From the NCBI GenBank assembly GCA_007280915.1, contig QYQL01000103.1, positions 1 through 49,974 of the forward strand: a stretch of 49,974 bases of DNA, written 5' to 3'. How positions within the stretch are numbered: position 1 is the stretch's first letter; every line of letters starts with the position of its first letter. Below the pieces are notes generated by a model. That model had not been told where the DNA came from. It saw nothing but the letters and a program-made list of their open reading frames with translations, and made no database searches. Positions 42,570-49,974 of this stretch are shown here, in pieces. The stretch comes from Verrucomicrobiaceae bacterium. GTDB lineage: Bacteria > Verrucomicrobiota > Verrucomicrobiia > Chthoniobacterales > Terrimicrobiaceae. Both the position numbers and the translations under genes were made by a program.

Positions 42570-43702
42570 GGCAGGCCCTCCTTCGCGGCCATGATAGCAT
42601 CGGCCATCCGGCGGGCCACGATCTCCATCGAAACATTCTGCGTCGCCCAGAGCCGCCCGTTTTCCGCCATCCCTTCGCGCAGGACCGGATTGAGCAGAAG
42701 TTTCCGGATGCTGTCCGCGAGCGCCTTCGGTTTTTTTTCAGGGAAGACAAGACCTCCCCCGCTGGATTCGATCAGCACGGGGATTTCTCCGGAGTCGGAC
42801 CCGACAACCGCCGTCCCGCAGGCGAGGGCCTCGATGATCACCCGCCCGAACTGTTCCTTCCAGCCGGGCTGGGTTTCCGAAGGCACGACCAGAAGGTCGA
42901 ATGCGCTCAAGAACTCCGGGGTTTTGTGGTGGGGCACGTAGCCGTGGCAAATGGCACGACCGGCAAGCCCTTGCGCAGCAAGAAGGCTTTCGAATTCACT
43001 CTGGAAATCACCGGTGCCGATGGCATGGAACGTCCAGGGGAGTTCGCGCAGTTCGCCCAAGGCTGTTGCGAGCGTGCGCAGCCCCTTGGGCTCGACCAGC
43101 CTGCCCACATATCCGATCACGGGCTCGCCGGCCTGTCCAAGCGCCGGGCCTTCCTTTCGAGGGAAATAGAGAGCCGGGTCGAATGGCAGCGGGCAAACTG
43201 TCAGTGCCGCTCGGGTTTTTTTGAGGCGGAGAATCTCCGCGACCGAATCACTCACGGGAAAAGCGAACGACGACGAGCGGTGGATAAGCTGCTCGATCCA
43301 TGAAAACGGAGGTGGATACCGCTTCATCAGGTTCTGCGCCGAGTAGAACCCGAATGCCGCCGGCCGGCCGCTCATGGCATTGGCGAGACAGACCTGACCC
43401 GTCGCCACGGCATACGGTTCGTGATGCATGTAGATCGCATCGAATTTTTCCTTTCGCAGAAACGCCGCCCAATGGAACCGGTGTGCGTGCAGGATGATCC
43501 GGCCGTTGAATACGACGGGAACATTTTTCACGCGACCTTCCATTCCCGGCCAGTCCGGCTGGTCGAGCGCGTTTCCAAATTCATCCCGCCACCCGGCCGG
43601 AACGACAAGCCGCACATCCCATCCGGTCAGCCGCCGGATTTCGGCGAAGAGCGCCTGGTTGGCGGCGGTCGCACAGGGGTGGCTGACAACAAGAACTTTC
43701 AT
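42566..43702 (-). CDS. GT4-type glycosyltransferase 4
   Basis: A 378-residue GT-B glycosyltransferase beginning MKVLVVSHPCATAANQALF, with the donor-domain GYVGRLVEPKGLRTL and EX7E at Glu283/Glu291 (EQFGRVIIEALACGTAVV). The start is ATG 43702, which overlaps the stop of glycosyltransferase 5 (ATGA); the frame is open upstream to 43750 but the start at 43702 is coupled and family-like. Confidence 0.9.
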   Translation of the reverse strand: MKVLVVSHPCATAANQALFAEIRRLTGWDVRLVVPAGWRDEFGNALDQPDWPGMEGRVKNVPVVFNGRIILHAHRFHWAAFLRKEKFDAIYMHHEPYAVATGQVCLANAMSGRPAAFGFYSAQNLMKRYPPPFSWIEQLIHRSSSFAFPVSDSVAEILRLKKTRAALTVCPLPFDPALYFPRKEGPALGQAGEPVIGYVGRLVEPKGLRTLATALGELRELPWTFHAIGTGDFQSEFESLLAAQGLAGRAICHGYVPHHKTPEFLSAFDLLVVPSETQPGWKEQFGRVIIEALACGTAVVGSDSGEIPVLIESSGGGLVFPEKKPKALADSIRKLLLNPVLREGMAENGRLWATQNVSMEIVARRMADAIMAAKEGLP

Positions 43703-44832
43703 AGGGCGAGTTGGTAGGCCTCCTCGGTCAGCGTGGCCACGCGGTCCCACGTGTAATCGCGCTCCACGATTTCGCGTGCTGTCCGGCCCATCTGTTTTCT
43801 GGTTCCTGAGTCGCTGAAGAGGGCTCCCAGTCGAGCGGCGATATCCGAAGGATCGCTGCTGATGAAATCGCCGTTCCTGCCTGGCTGGATGAAATCCTCT
43901 GTGCCATTGATCCGAGTCGCGAGGATGGGAAGCCCGCAGGCGGCCGCCTCAATCGTTGCCAGGCTGAACGCCTCGTAGCGGCTTGGAAAAAGGAAGACAT
44001 CGCACGAGGCGAGCGCAACTGCGATGTCGCTCCGGAATCCGCCGAAGACAATGCGTGCGCTGCAATCCTCCGCAATCTTCTTGTAACGCGCGCGGTCCGG
44101 GTCGTCGCCGGCGACGTAGAGCATGCCATCGGGAACCGCAGCCATCGCGCGGATTGCCTGTTCAAGCCCCTTGCGCCCCCACTCCCCGCCGCTGAAAATC
44201 GCCACCGGACCGTCGGAAGGAAGCCCGTTGGCCATGCGCCAGGCGGTGCGCTCCTCGGGGCTGATCGGATGGAAGACCCGCGTGTCGGCCGCATTGGGGA
44301 CGATTCTCACCGTGGCATTTCCAATCCTGTAGGTGGAACGCAGCTCGGACTCCACGCCCCGCGAAACCGGAAGAAACACGGGCTGTCTGCGTCCCGGCCG
44401 TGCGGTATAGAGTTCCCTCTCGGCCTGGCATGTCGCTTTCAAATACAGCCAGCGGGTGAACCGTCGCGGGAGAGAAATTTTTTCGGAGGAGCCGACCTCC
44501 TTCAGGACCCGCATTTTGACCGGCTGGATATTCTGGATAGTGACGACATCCGCCCGCAGCGTGTTACAGCCGATCGAGTGCACGATGTCATAAGAATGCC
44601 TTGCGAGCCGGCGGTTGACCGCGACGTGATACGACAGGAAGTCAGCCACCTCCGGCCACCCCGGTCCGGGGATTGGATGCCATTGCACCGCGCCGAGGTC
44701 GAGGTCCTCGGCTTTGCGCGCGTAGAGATGAACATCATGTCCTCGCCGGGCGAGAATCTCGGCGACCTCGTTCACCGCGCGCGCGCTGCCGTCGCGGCGG
44801 TTGCAGTTGATCATGGCAAAAGCGATTCGCAT
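43699..44832 (-). CDS. GT4-type glycosyltransferase 5
   Basis: A 377-residue GT-B glycosyltransferase. It reads FAMINCNRRDGSARAVNEVAEILARRGHDVHLYARK at the N-terminus (with a gap of poor family match after it), IVPNAADTRVFHP, GGEWGRKGLEQAI with the donor-site Lys, and EX7E at Glu287/Glu295 (RYEAFSLATIEAAACGLPIL). It starts 6 bases after the Wzy-like gene ends, in the same operon. Confidence 0.9.
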   Translation of the reverse strand: MRIAFAMINCNRRDGSARAVNEVAEILARRGHDVHLYARKAEDLDLGAVQWHPIPGPGWPEVADFLSYHVAVNRRLARHSYDIVHSIGCNTLRADVVTIQNIQPVKMRVLKEVGSSEKISLPRRFTRWLYLKATCQAERELYTARPGRRQPVFLPVSRGVESELRSTYRIGNATVRIVPNAADTRVFHPISPEERTAWRMANGLPSDGPVAIFSGGEWGRKGLEQAIRAMAAVPDGMLYVAGDDPDRARYKKIAEDCSARIVFGGFRSDIAVALASCDVFLFPSRYEAFSLATIEAAACGLPILATRINGTEDFIQPGRNGDFISSDPSDIAARLGALFSDSGTRKQMGRTAREIVERDYTWDRVATLTEEAYQLAL

Positions 44833-44838
44833 GGGAGG

Positions 44839-46176
44839 TCAGGCAGGGTGCGGTTCGGCAGCGCCTGGCGGAGCCTGCTCCGCTGGTCGGCGGGAAGGCA
44901 GGCGCGGATTCGCCGCGAAGCCGGTGAAGATGAAGAAAACCGCCGAGCTCGGGCCAGCGAGCCAGTCGCCGACCATCAGGACCACCGCGCCGGTGACGAA
45001 AAGAGCCTTGAACATCATCAGCGATTCCCGCCGGATGCCCGCCCGCTCCATCGCGCGCACCCGCGCCCAGACGAGGTAGAACGCGTAGAAGAAACAGGCC
45101 GATCCGGCCCAGCCGAACGAGAAGATGATCGAGAAATAGCCATTGTCCCCGATCGCGGAATCGCTCTGGAGTGTTCCGGTATTCACGCGCCCGGCAAGCC
45201 CGCTCGATCCGAGGCCGGTTCCGAGAGGATTTTTCAGGGCGGTGGTCAGCCCGTATCCGGCAATCCCGATCCGGCCCTGGAACGAGCCGTCTTTCGTGAT
45301 CGTGGAAAACGTCTGCAGTCGCTTGTTGATTTTGTCGGAGGAAAGTTTTCCAAGAAAGTAATTCGCCCCGAGAGCCCCCACGCACAGCAGCACCACGATG
45401 CGGATGGAATTTTTCCCGCGGTTCAACATCGGATAAAGGACGGTTGCGAGGACGATCGTGATGATCGAGGTCCGGACAAATGTCAGCAGAATGGTGGCTA
45501 GGATCAGGGCCACGGATGCCCAGCCGGTGACGTTTCTCCAGCGCGCAGAAATCAGCATCGGGATCACCGCGAACGACAGAAACCCCGCAAACGGTCCGCG
45601 TTCGGCCATCGTCGAGAAAACGACCATCTCGGTCGATTTCAATTTCCCGAGATACCCCTCGAAGCCGACCGAGCGGACCCAGAAGGCATCCCACGGAGGG
45701 ATCGTGTAGTATTGATACCACCCGTAGATGCAGGCCACGACGGCGGCCCATCCGATCGACTTGATCCAGCGGTCGAGGATCTTCTCGTTGCCGTGGGCGA
45801 GAGCGGCCATGCACATGATCGAGAGCGGGGCGACATATTCGGCCAGCGCGTAAACCGCCGCGAGCTGGTTGCGCACGATCCCGACCGCGAAGGCTATTGC
45901 CAGGGCGATGGCAAAGAGGCGCATGATTTTCTGGAACGAGGGAGGAAATCGCCGGTAGTTCTGGACGACCATCAGGAAAATCAGGCCCGAGATCACGAGC
46001 GGGGTCAGGCTGATCGGGGAAAACGCGTTGAACGCGCCCTCCATCCAGTCGACCACCCGCCGGATGCCCCGGTTGAAAACCGTCACCCAGATCACATAGT
46101 CGATGATCCAGCTCGACTGTTTCGCGTAGAGCACAAGTGCCGGCGCCACGATCAACAGCGCGACGAACCAATCCAT
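44839..46176 (-). CDS. O-antigen ligase / Wzy-like polymerase membrane protein
   Basis: A 445-residue polytopic membrane protein with about ten hydrophobic segments and a large loop between about residues 280 and 340 (TITKDGSFQGRIGIAGYG, NPLGTGLGSSGLAGRV), which resembles the O-antigen ligase/Wzy family. Such proteins polymerise or ligate undecaprenyl-linked glycans. The start is ATG 46176, with GGGAGGG as a good ribosome site; TTG 46182 is in frame but too close to it. It is first in the minus-strand glycosyltransferase run. Confidence 0.8.
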   Translation of the reverse strand: MDWFVALLIVAPALVLYAKQSSWIIDYVIWVTVFNRGIRRVVDWMEGAFNAFSPISLTPLVISGLIFLMVVQNYRRFPPSFQKIMRLFAIALAIAFAVGIVRNQLAAVYALAEYVAPLSIMCMAALAHGNEKILDRWIKSIGWAAVVACIYGWYQYYTIPPWDAFWVRSVGFEGYLGKLKSTEMVVFSTMAERGPFAGFLSFAVIPMLISARWRNVTGWASVALILATILLTFVRTSIITIVLATVLYPMLNRGKNSIRIVVLLCVGALGANYFLGKLSSDKINKRLQTFSTITKDGSFQGRIGIAGYGLTTALKNPLGTGLGSSGLAGRVNTGTLQSDSAIGDNGYFSIIFSFGWAGSACFFYAFYLVWARVRAMERAGIRRESLMMFKALFVTGAVVLMVGDWLAGPSSAVFFIFTGFAANPRLPSRRPAEQAPPGAAEPHPA

Positions 46177-46261
46177 CAGCAATCCCTCCCCTGGCGGACG
46201 GAAGATGCGACGGATCCGGACGGATCGCGGAAATCAAAAATCGCGGTCATCGGCACATTTC

Positions 46262-46290
46262 GAGATACCCTTTCCGGAATCGTGGTGCAA
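46262..46290 (-). promoter_or_regulatory. Candidate promoter of the polysaccharide operon
   Basis: On the minus strand, TTGCAC (46290-46285) and TATCTC (46267-46262) are 17 bases apart, in the gap upstream of the Wzy-like gene. The match is moderate. The leader would be about 80 nt, with the GGGAGGG ribosome site near its end. Confidence 0.3.
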
Positions 46291-46303
46291 TAACTACAGG
46301 GGG

Positions 46304-47470
46304 ATGCAAACCCGGAAGAAACTGGTGCTGTTCACGAGCCTGCCGCGGGTCGGCGGCCACTCGACGCTCACGTTCGGGCTCTGTCGGCTCCTCCGCCCGC
46401 ATTTTTCGAGCGTGGACGTGTGGTGCAAAGTGATGCCGGAGCACGGGCATTCGGAGGCTCTCGCTGAGAAACTCGCCGGGCTCGGATGCCGGGTCAGAAT
46501 GCTCTCCGACAACAAGGGCCGACCGCTCCCGGGTGCGCTCGCGCGCTTCGCCCTGGACGGGCTACTGCATCCGCCGGATGTCTTTTTCACGCTTGCCATG
46601 AGGAACCTCTCGCCGGTTCTCGCCACGCTTTCGCGATCCCCGGCGCGGATCTATTACCAGATCACGCACGATCTGAAGCCGGAAACGATCCGGACGCTCA
46701 ATACATACACGAGATTCTTTTCCCGGATCGTTTTCATCTGCCCGGCCACATACGAGGAATTTCCCGGAGCCGCGGCACGCCCGGAAAAATTCTCATGGAT
46801 CCCGCAATCCTCGGAAATTCCGGTGATGGACCGCGGGCTGCTGCCGGCCGAGCGGGCTGCTGCACTGGCTGCCGGAAGTCCGCCGTTCCGGCTGGGGCTC
46901 ATCGGTCGGTTGACGGTGGAAAAAGGTGCGGCTGCCATGCTCGATTTTGCTGACCACGCGCAGGTCTCCAGCGAAATTCACGTTGCCGGGAGCGGTCCCC
47001 TCGAAGGAGAATTCCAAAGGAGGGCGCAGAGACCGGCCGCAGAGGGGCGGCCCAAAATCCTTTTTCACGGCTCGTTCGATCCGTCCCGCCGCGAGGAGTT
47101 TTTGCGCCGGTTCTTCAACGGGGTGGACTGGCTTGTTGTTCCCTCGCAGGATGAATGGGAAACCCTGAGCATGGCGGCTCTGGAGGCTCTTCAACACGGA
47201 GTTCCCTCGCTTATCTGCCGGACCGGCGGGCTGAAATCTTTCGCCCATCCCGGCCTTGGACCCGCCTCGGAAAATGTAATCCGGCTTGTTGATCCCGGGC
47301 ATCTTGCGGCGACTCTCACCTCGCTGTGCGGCGGGGTCCGTCCTTCCTGGGAACAATGCGGAGCAGCCTGTCTCGCGCACTACGACCGGTGGTTTTCCGA
47401 TGCGGCCGTGGGTGGCAGATGGAGGAGTCTGCTGGGGCTCCCGCAGGACGTCACTTCTCGATCATCTTGA
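46304..47470 (+). CDS. GT4-type glycosyltransferase 6 (divergent)
   Basis: A 388-residue GT-B glycosyltransferase, more diverged than the others: SLPRVGGHSTLTFGLC at the N-terminus, GLIGRLTVEKGAA in the donor domain, and EX7E at Glu286/Glu294 (DEWETLSMAALEALQHGVPSL). It reads away from the Wzy-like gene, with 127 bp between the two starts. The start at ATG 46304 is preceded by AGGGGG, very close to the codon. Its 3' end overlaps the convergent FG-GAP gene by 20 bases. Confidence 0.85.
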   Translation: MQTRKKLVLFTSLPRVGGHSTLTFGLCRLLRPHFSSVDVWCKVMPEHGHSEALAEKLAGLGCRVRMLSDNKGRPLPGALARFALDGLLHPPDVFFTLAMRNLSPVLATLSRSPARIYYQITHDLKPETIRTLNTYTRFFSRIVFICPATYEEFPGAAARPEKFSWIPQSSEIPVMDRGLLPAERAAALAAGSPPFRLGLIGRLTVEKGAAAMLDFADHAQVSSEIHVAGSGPLEGEFQRRAQRPAAEGRPKILFHGSFDPSRREEFLRRFFNGVDWLVVPSQDEWETLSMAALEALQHGVPSLICRTGGLKSFAHPGLGPASENVIRLVDPGHLAATLTSLCGGVRPSWEQCGAACLAHYDRWFSDAAVGGRWRSLLGLPQDVTSRSS

Positions 47471-49319
47471 TGTCGTCAAAATAGATGACCCCGGCCCCGG
47501 GAGAGAGATTGAACTGGATCGATACGGTCCATGTCAGTGTCCCGTCCTTGCCATCAAGCGCAGCGGTGGAGAGGTCCTTGTTGCTGAATTTCACCGGGAT
47601 CTCACCCTTCACCTCGGTCCACTGGGCGCCGGGGTTGAAGCGGATGACCTCCGTCTTTTTTTCCTCGGCCTTGTTTTCCTTCCTGGTGACCGCGTTGCGG
47701 TCGCCTCGCTCGAGTTTCGCGGCACTCAGTTCCTTTTCGGCATTGAGCTGAAATCCGACGGCGGCCTCGGAGACCTTGCTTCCCTTCACCCTCATGGAGA
47801 ACGCGTAGGTCTTGTTGTTTTTCAGTGGCCTGCTTCCGGTCTGTTTGATTTCAAAGTAGCTCGGCGGAGCGGCGACAAGTTTGTCGGTGGTGGGCAGGGC
47901 GTCTTTTCCTGTGGGTGCCTTCCAGGATGAGAAGGCCGGCGTGAATTGCGTGGGAATCCCCATGATTTTGTTCGGACTCGGGGTATAGCCGGCCTTCAGG
48001 CAGGCCTTTCCCTCGACAGGCTTCGCGTCCGCATCGTCGGCTTCTTTGACGACCGAGACAAAGCCGTAAAAGTTCCCGCGGTCGAGGCCGAAGTCACACT
48101 CCCAGCCGGACGGGGAATTGAATGGCAGAGTTCCGGCATCTCCTTTCATTTCGACCGGGGCGGCAAATTTTGGCTCGGTCTTGGTTCCGCTGTTGAGCGA
48201 CATGGCGATCTTGCCGTTGCTTTTTCCGAAGACGAGGTCGAAGAGGCCGTCCCCGTTCATGTCACCTGCAGCAATCGTCGCAATGCCCCCCACGGAGAGC
48301 AGCCCCGGGGCGGTGGCGGCAGTGAGAGGATCTTTCGTGGCCGTTGCTCCCGCCGGCTTCACTCCTCCCACTGCGATGAACGAATCGAACGGAAGCACTA
48401 CGCCCGGTTTCCACGGCTTTCCGGTGTTGAGGTAGACGGCGACCTTTCCGCTCCGCTCGGTCACCAACAAGTCCATCTGCCCGTCCCCGTTGTAATCCAC
48501 GACAGTGGGAGTCAACTGCTCCAGGCCCATTCCGTAGGCCAGAACGGAGGTGTTATTTTCATCGAACACCGGCTTCGATGCCGCTCCCTGGTTGACGAGG
48601 AGGTGGATGCTGTTGGCGGAATACGATCCCTCCCCGAGTAGCAGGTCGTCCCGACCGTCCCGGTTCCAATCCCATGTCGCGGGAGCAAAAAGGTTGCCCC
48701 ACTTTTTGAGGGAATCCTTCATCGTGGGAATGAGGACCTGGGCGAAATTCGTCGGCTGCTTGAACTCGGGGCGGACTCCGGACGCATTGGGAAGAAGCAT
48801 GATTTCCCCGAGGTAGTTGCCGATCACGAGGTCTTTTTTCCCCGATCGTGCGATGTCGCTCAGGTGAATCCTCTGTCCCTGCCGGGCCGTCTTCGTCCTG
48901 ACCCCTTGAAGCGTCGCGTCGGCCGGGTCGATACGGGAAAGAAAAATCGAGGCGAGTTCTCCGACGGTGAATTTCGGTTCGGTCTTCGTGCCGGAATTGA
49001 AATAGATCCGCAGGTAGCCCAGCACGTCCATGGCCGCGATGTCGGGGAGTTGGTCCCCGTTCATGTCTGCAATCGACACCGAGACCGGCATGCTCGTTTC
49101 CTGGATCGATCCGCTCGTCGTCAGAACCGCCAGCGCACCCCGCTCACCGGCAAGGGCTCCCGTCGTGTCCACCCCGTCCCACAAATTGTCGCGCCGGAAT
49201 CCCGTTTCGAAACCGGGGTTGCCCAGCACGGGCTTGGGAGTTGCAGACGGGGTCTGGGCTAAAGCGGAAATCAGATGCAGAGCAAAGAGGCCTGAGAGGA
49301 GAGGCGCAAGACGAGGCAT
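47451..49319 (-). CDS. Secreted FG-GAP/VCBS repeat protein
   Basis: A 622-residue exported protein. The signal peptide is MPRLAPLLSGLFALHLISALAQ. From about 70 to 430 it carries FG-GAP/VCBS-type repeats with calcium-binding D-x-N-x-D-x-x-D motifs (ADMNGDQLPD, WDWNRDGRDD, VDYNGDGQMD, GDMNGDGLFD), and the phrase NSGTKTEPKF occurs twice. The C-terminal about 190 residues have the look of a jelly-roll carbohydrate- or ligand-binding domain ending GVIYFDDIKMIEK. It has no PEP-CTERM tail. Function unknown. Confidence 0.85.
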   Translation of the reverse strand: MPRLAPLLSGLFALHLISALAQTPSATPKPVLGNPGFETGFRRDNLWDGVDTTGALAGERGALAVLTTSGSIQETSMPVSVSIADMNGDQLPDIAAMDVLGYLRIYFNSGTKTEPKFTVGELASIFLSRIDPADATLQGVRTKTARQGQRIHLSDIARSGKKDLVIGNYLGEIMLLPNASGVRPEFKQPTNFAQVLIPTMKDSLKKWGNLFAPATWDWNRDGRDDLLLGEGSYSANSIHLLVNQGAASKPVFDENNTSVLAYGMGLEQLTPTVVDYNGDGQMDLLVTERSGKVAVYLNTGKPWKPGVVLPFDSFIAVGGVKPAGATATKDPLTAATAPGLLSVGGIATIAAGDMNGDGLFDLVFGKSNGKIAMSLNSGTKTEPKFAAPVEMKGDAGTLPFNSPSGWECDFGLDRGNFYGFVSVVKEADDADAKPVEGKACLKAGYTPSPNKIMGIPTQFTPAFSSWKAPTGKDALPTTDKLVAAPPSYFEIKQTGSRPLKNNKTYAFSMRVKGSKVSEAAVGFQLNAEKELSAAKLERGDRNAVTRKENKAEEKKTEVIRFNPGAQWTEVKGEIPVKFSNKDLSTAALDGKDGTLTWTVSIQFNLSPGAGVIYFDDIKMIEK

Positions 49320-49476
49320 GTCAGGTATATGAGCAAGGAGCGCGCGGGAATCAAACAATTTCAGATGGACCTCCGCCGGACCCTGCATCATATCCCCGCC
49401 ATGCCTGAGAGCCTGCCGATCGCCGCCCAATCTTTCCGTTTGATGTTTTTTCGCGGATCGCTCAGATTCATCGGAC

Positions 49477-49550
49477 GCACTCGTAGCTCAATTGGATAGA
49501 GCGTTGGCCTCCGAAGCCAAAGGTTGTGGGTTCGACCCCCGCCGGGTGCA
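49477..49550 (+). tRNA. tRNA-Arg (anticodon CCG)
   Basis: The 74-nt cloverleaf is complete: acceptor GCACTCG/CGGGTGC, D-stem GCTC/GAGC, anticodon stem TTGGC/GCCAA with loop CTCCGAA (anticodon 49511-49513), T-stem GTGGG/CCCGC with TTCGACC, and discriminator A. CCA is not encoded. It reads the CGG codon. Confidence 0.95.
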
Positions 49551-49614
49551 GATTTTCTCATATTGCCGCCCGGGATTCCACCTTCTCTCCCGTCCCGCGG
49601 CGCAAAAAAATCTA

Positions 49615-49643
49615 TTGACGCCGGAAGCGCCGCAAATTATGGC
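49615..49643 (+). promoter_or_regulatory. Candidate promoter of the outer-membrane protein gene
   Basis: TTGACG (49615-49620) and TATGGC (49638-49643) are 17 bases apart. Transcription would start only a few bases before ATG 49654, giving an almost leaderless message. Confidence 0.35.
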
Positions 49644-49653
49644 ATCGGTTGCT

Positions 49654-49974
49654 ATGAAAAAACTGCTCTCCTTAACCGGGGTAATTATGCTGACGGCCGC
49701 CGCTGCTTTTGCAGGCGACGGGAAAACATTCAAAGACAAAGTGGTTGTCGAGCCTCCGACCTGCCTGTTCCGTGCGAACGAACTGCAGTTGGACGCTTTC
49801 GCGACCGGCCTGTTCCACAACAGCGCCCGCTCTGCATGGGGCGGCGGTCTCGGGGTCAACTACTACTTCACCAAATTCATCGGAATCGGTGTTGAGGAAG
49901 ACATCTTTGCCCGCAGAGGCGAAACCACAGAATGGGCCACCTCCGGCAACTTGTTGCTGCGTTACCCGATCTGC
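49654..49974 (+). CDS. Outer-membrane beta-barrel-type protein, 5' part only
   Basis: The frame runs from ATG 49654 off the window end (107 codons). It begins with a signal peptide, MKKLLSLTGVIMLTAAAAFA, then GDGKTFKDKVVVEPP, and continues with alternating hydrophobic strands (GGGLGVNYYFTKFIGIGVEEDIF) typical of small outer-membrane barrels. An earlier in-frame ATG is at 49639. The start I chose gives the standard signal peptide. The function is unknown and the rest of the gene is outside the window. Confidence 0.75.
   Translation, partial: MKKLLSLTGVIMLTAAAAFAGDGKTFKDKVVVEPPTCLFRANELQLDAFATGLFHNSARSAWGGGLGVNYYFTKFIGIGVEEDIFARRGETTEWATSGNLLLRYPIC

Noticed and set aside
49641-49654. TGGC...TTGC pattern suggestive of a sigma54 promoter
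   Set aside because: The GG-GC spacing is 8 bases instead of the required 10.
1-49974. CRISPR arrays, insertion sequences, integrase or phage genes
   Set aside because: No regularly spaced direct repeats, transposase motifs or terminal inverted repeats were seen; all long genes are of housekeeping or envelope types.

Overview
The window is 50 kb of dense, high-GC bacterial chromosome: about 52 protein genes, one tRNA, almost no gaps, and no insertion sequence, phage, CRISPR array or rRNA. The gene mix points to a Gram-negative of the PVC group, most likely Verrucomicrobiota. It includes an exosortase, a squalene-hopene cyclase, a TAT-exported Gfo/Idh/MocA oxidoreductase, a secreted FG-GAP repeat protein, an LpxH-like hydrolase, an FmdB-like protein with few cysteines, and many start codons without a Shine-Dalgarno sequence. 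The assignment is inference from family distribution; no 16S gene is present.

Layout. 1-5.1 kb: an edge fragment, thiE, a metallo-beta-lactamase hydrolase coupled to a MATE pump and an exosortase, then an FmdB-like protein and a NusG/RfaH-type paralogue on the other strand. 5.2-11.3 kb: LpxH-like phosphoesterase, a lipoprotein L,D-transpeptidase, nrdR with its own likely NrdR-box promoter, an ATP-cone-like protein and a HIT hydrolase coupled behind nrdR, ExoD, DedA, HtrA and a YkgJ-type cysteine-cluster protein. 11.3-14.6 kb: a packed dnaX-ybaB-dcd-crcB-DUF190 run. 14.6-21.9 kb: an epimerase-like SDR, rpsU and fusA divergent, scpB, a DUF697 protein with a decayed GTPase domain, Bcp peroxiredoxin and a TAT oxidoreductase.

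21.9-28.3 kb (minus strand): the classical nusA-infB-rbfA-nrnA-truB-ribF operon, preceded by an intrinsic-terminator hairpin only 24 nt before the nusA start codon. 28.4-31.2 kb: an amino-sugar module, nagB plus a PIG-L-type deacetylase facing a ROK kinase. 31.2-37.2 kb: hisI head to head with a proline-rich protein that has a Roadblock/LC7-like C-terminus, then a Kef-type antiporter with a cyclic-nucleotide-binding domain, an Old Yellow Enzyme and trpB. 37.2-39.2 kb: squalene-hopene cyclase.

39.2-47.5 kb: a polysaccharide cluster. An O-antigen-ligase/Wzy-like membrane protein is followed by five GT4-type glycosyltransferases in one minus-strand run with start/stop overlaps, and a sixth glycosyltransferase is divergent. 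47.5-50 kb: a secreted FG-GAP protein, tRNA-Arg(CCG) and the start of an outer-membrane beta-barrel-type protein cut by the window edge.

The most interesting signals are the NrdR box inside the nrdR promoter spacer together with the coupled second ATP-cone-like protein, the terminator and large inverted repeat in front of nusA, the Roadblock-tailed proline-rich protein whose start codon overlaps that of hisI, and the pseudo-GTPase DUF697 protein. All assignments were made by reading the sequence; no database search was run.
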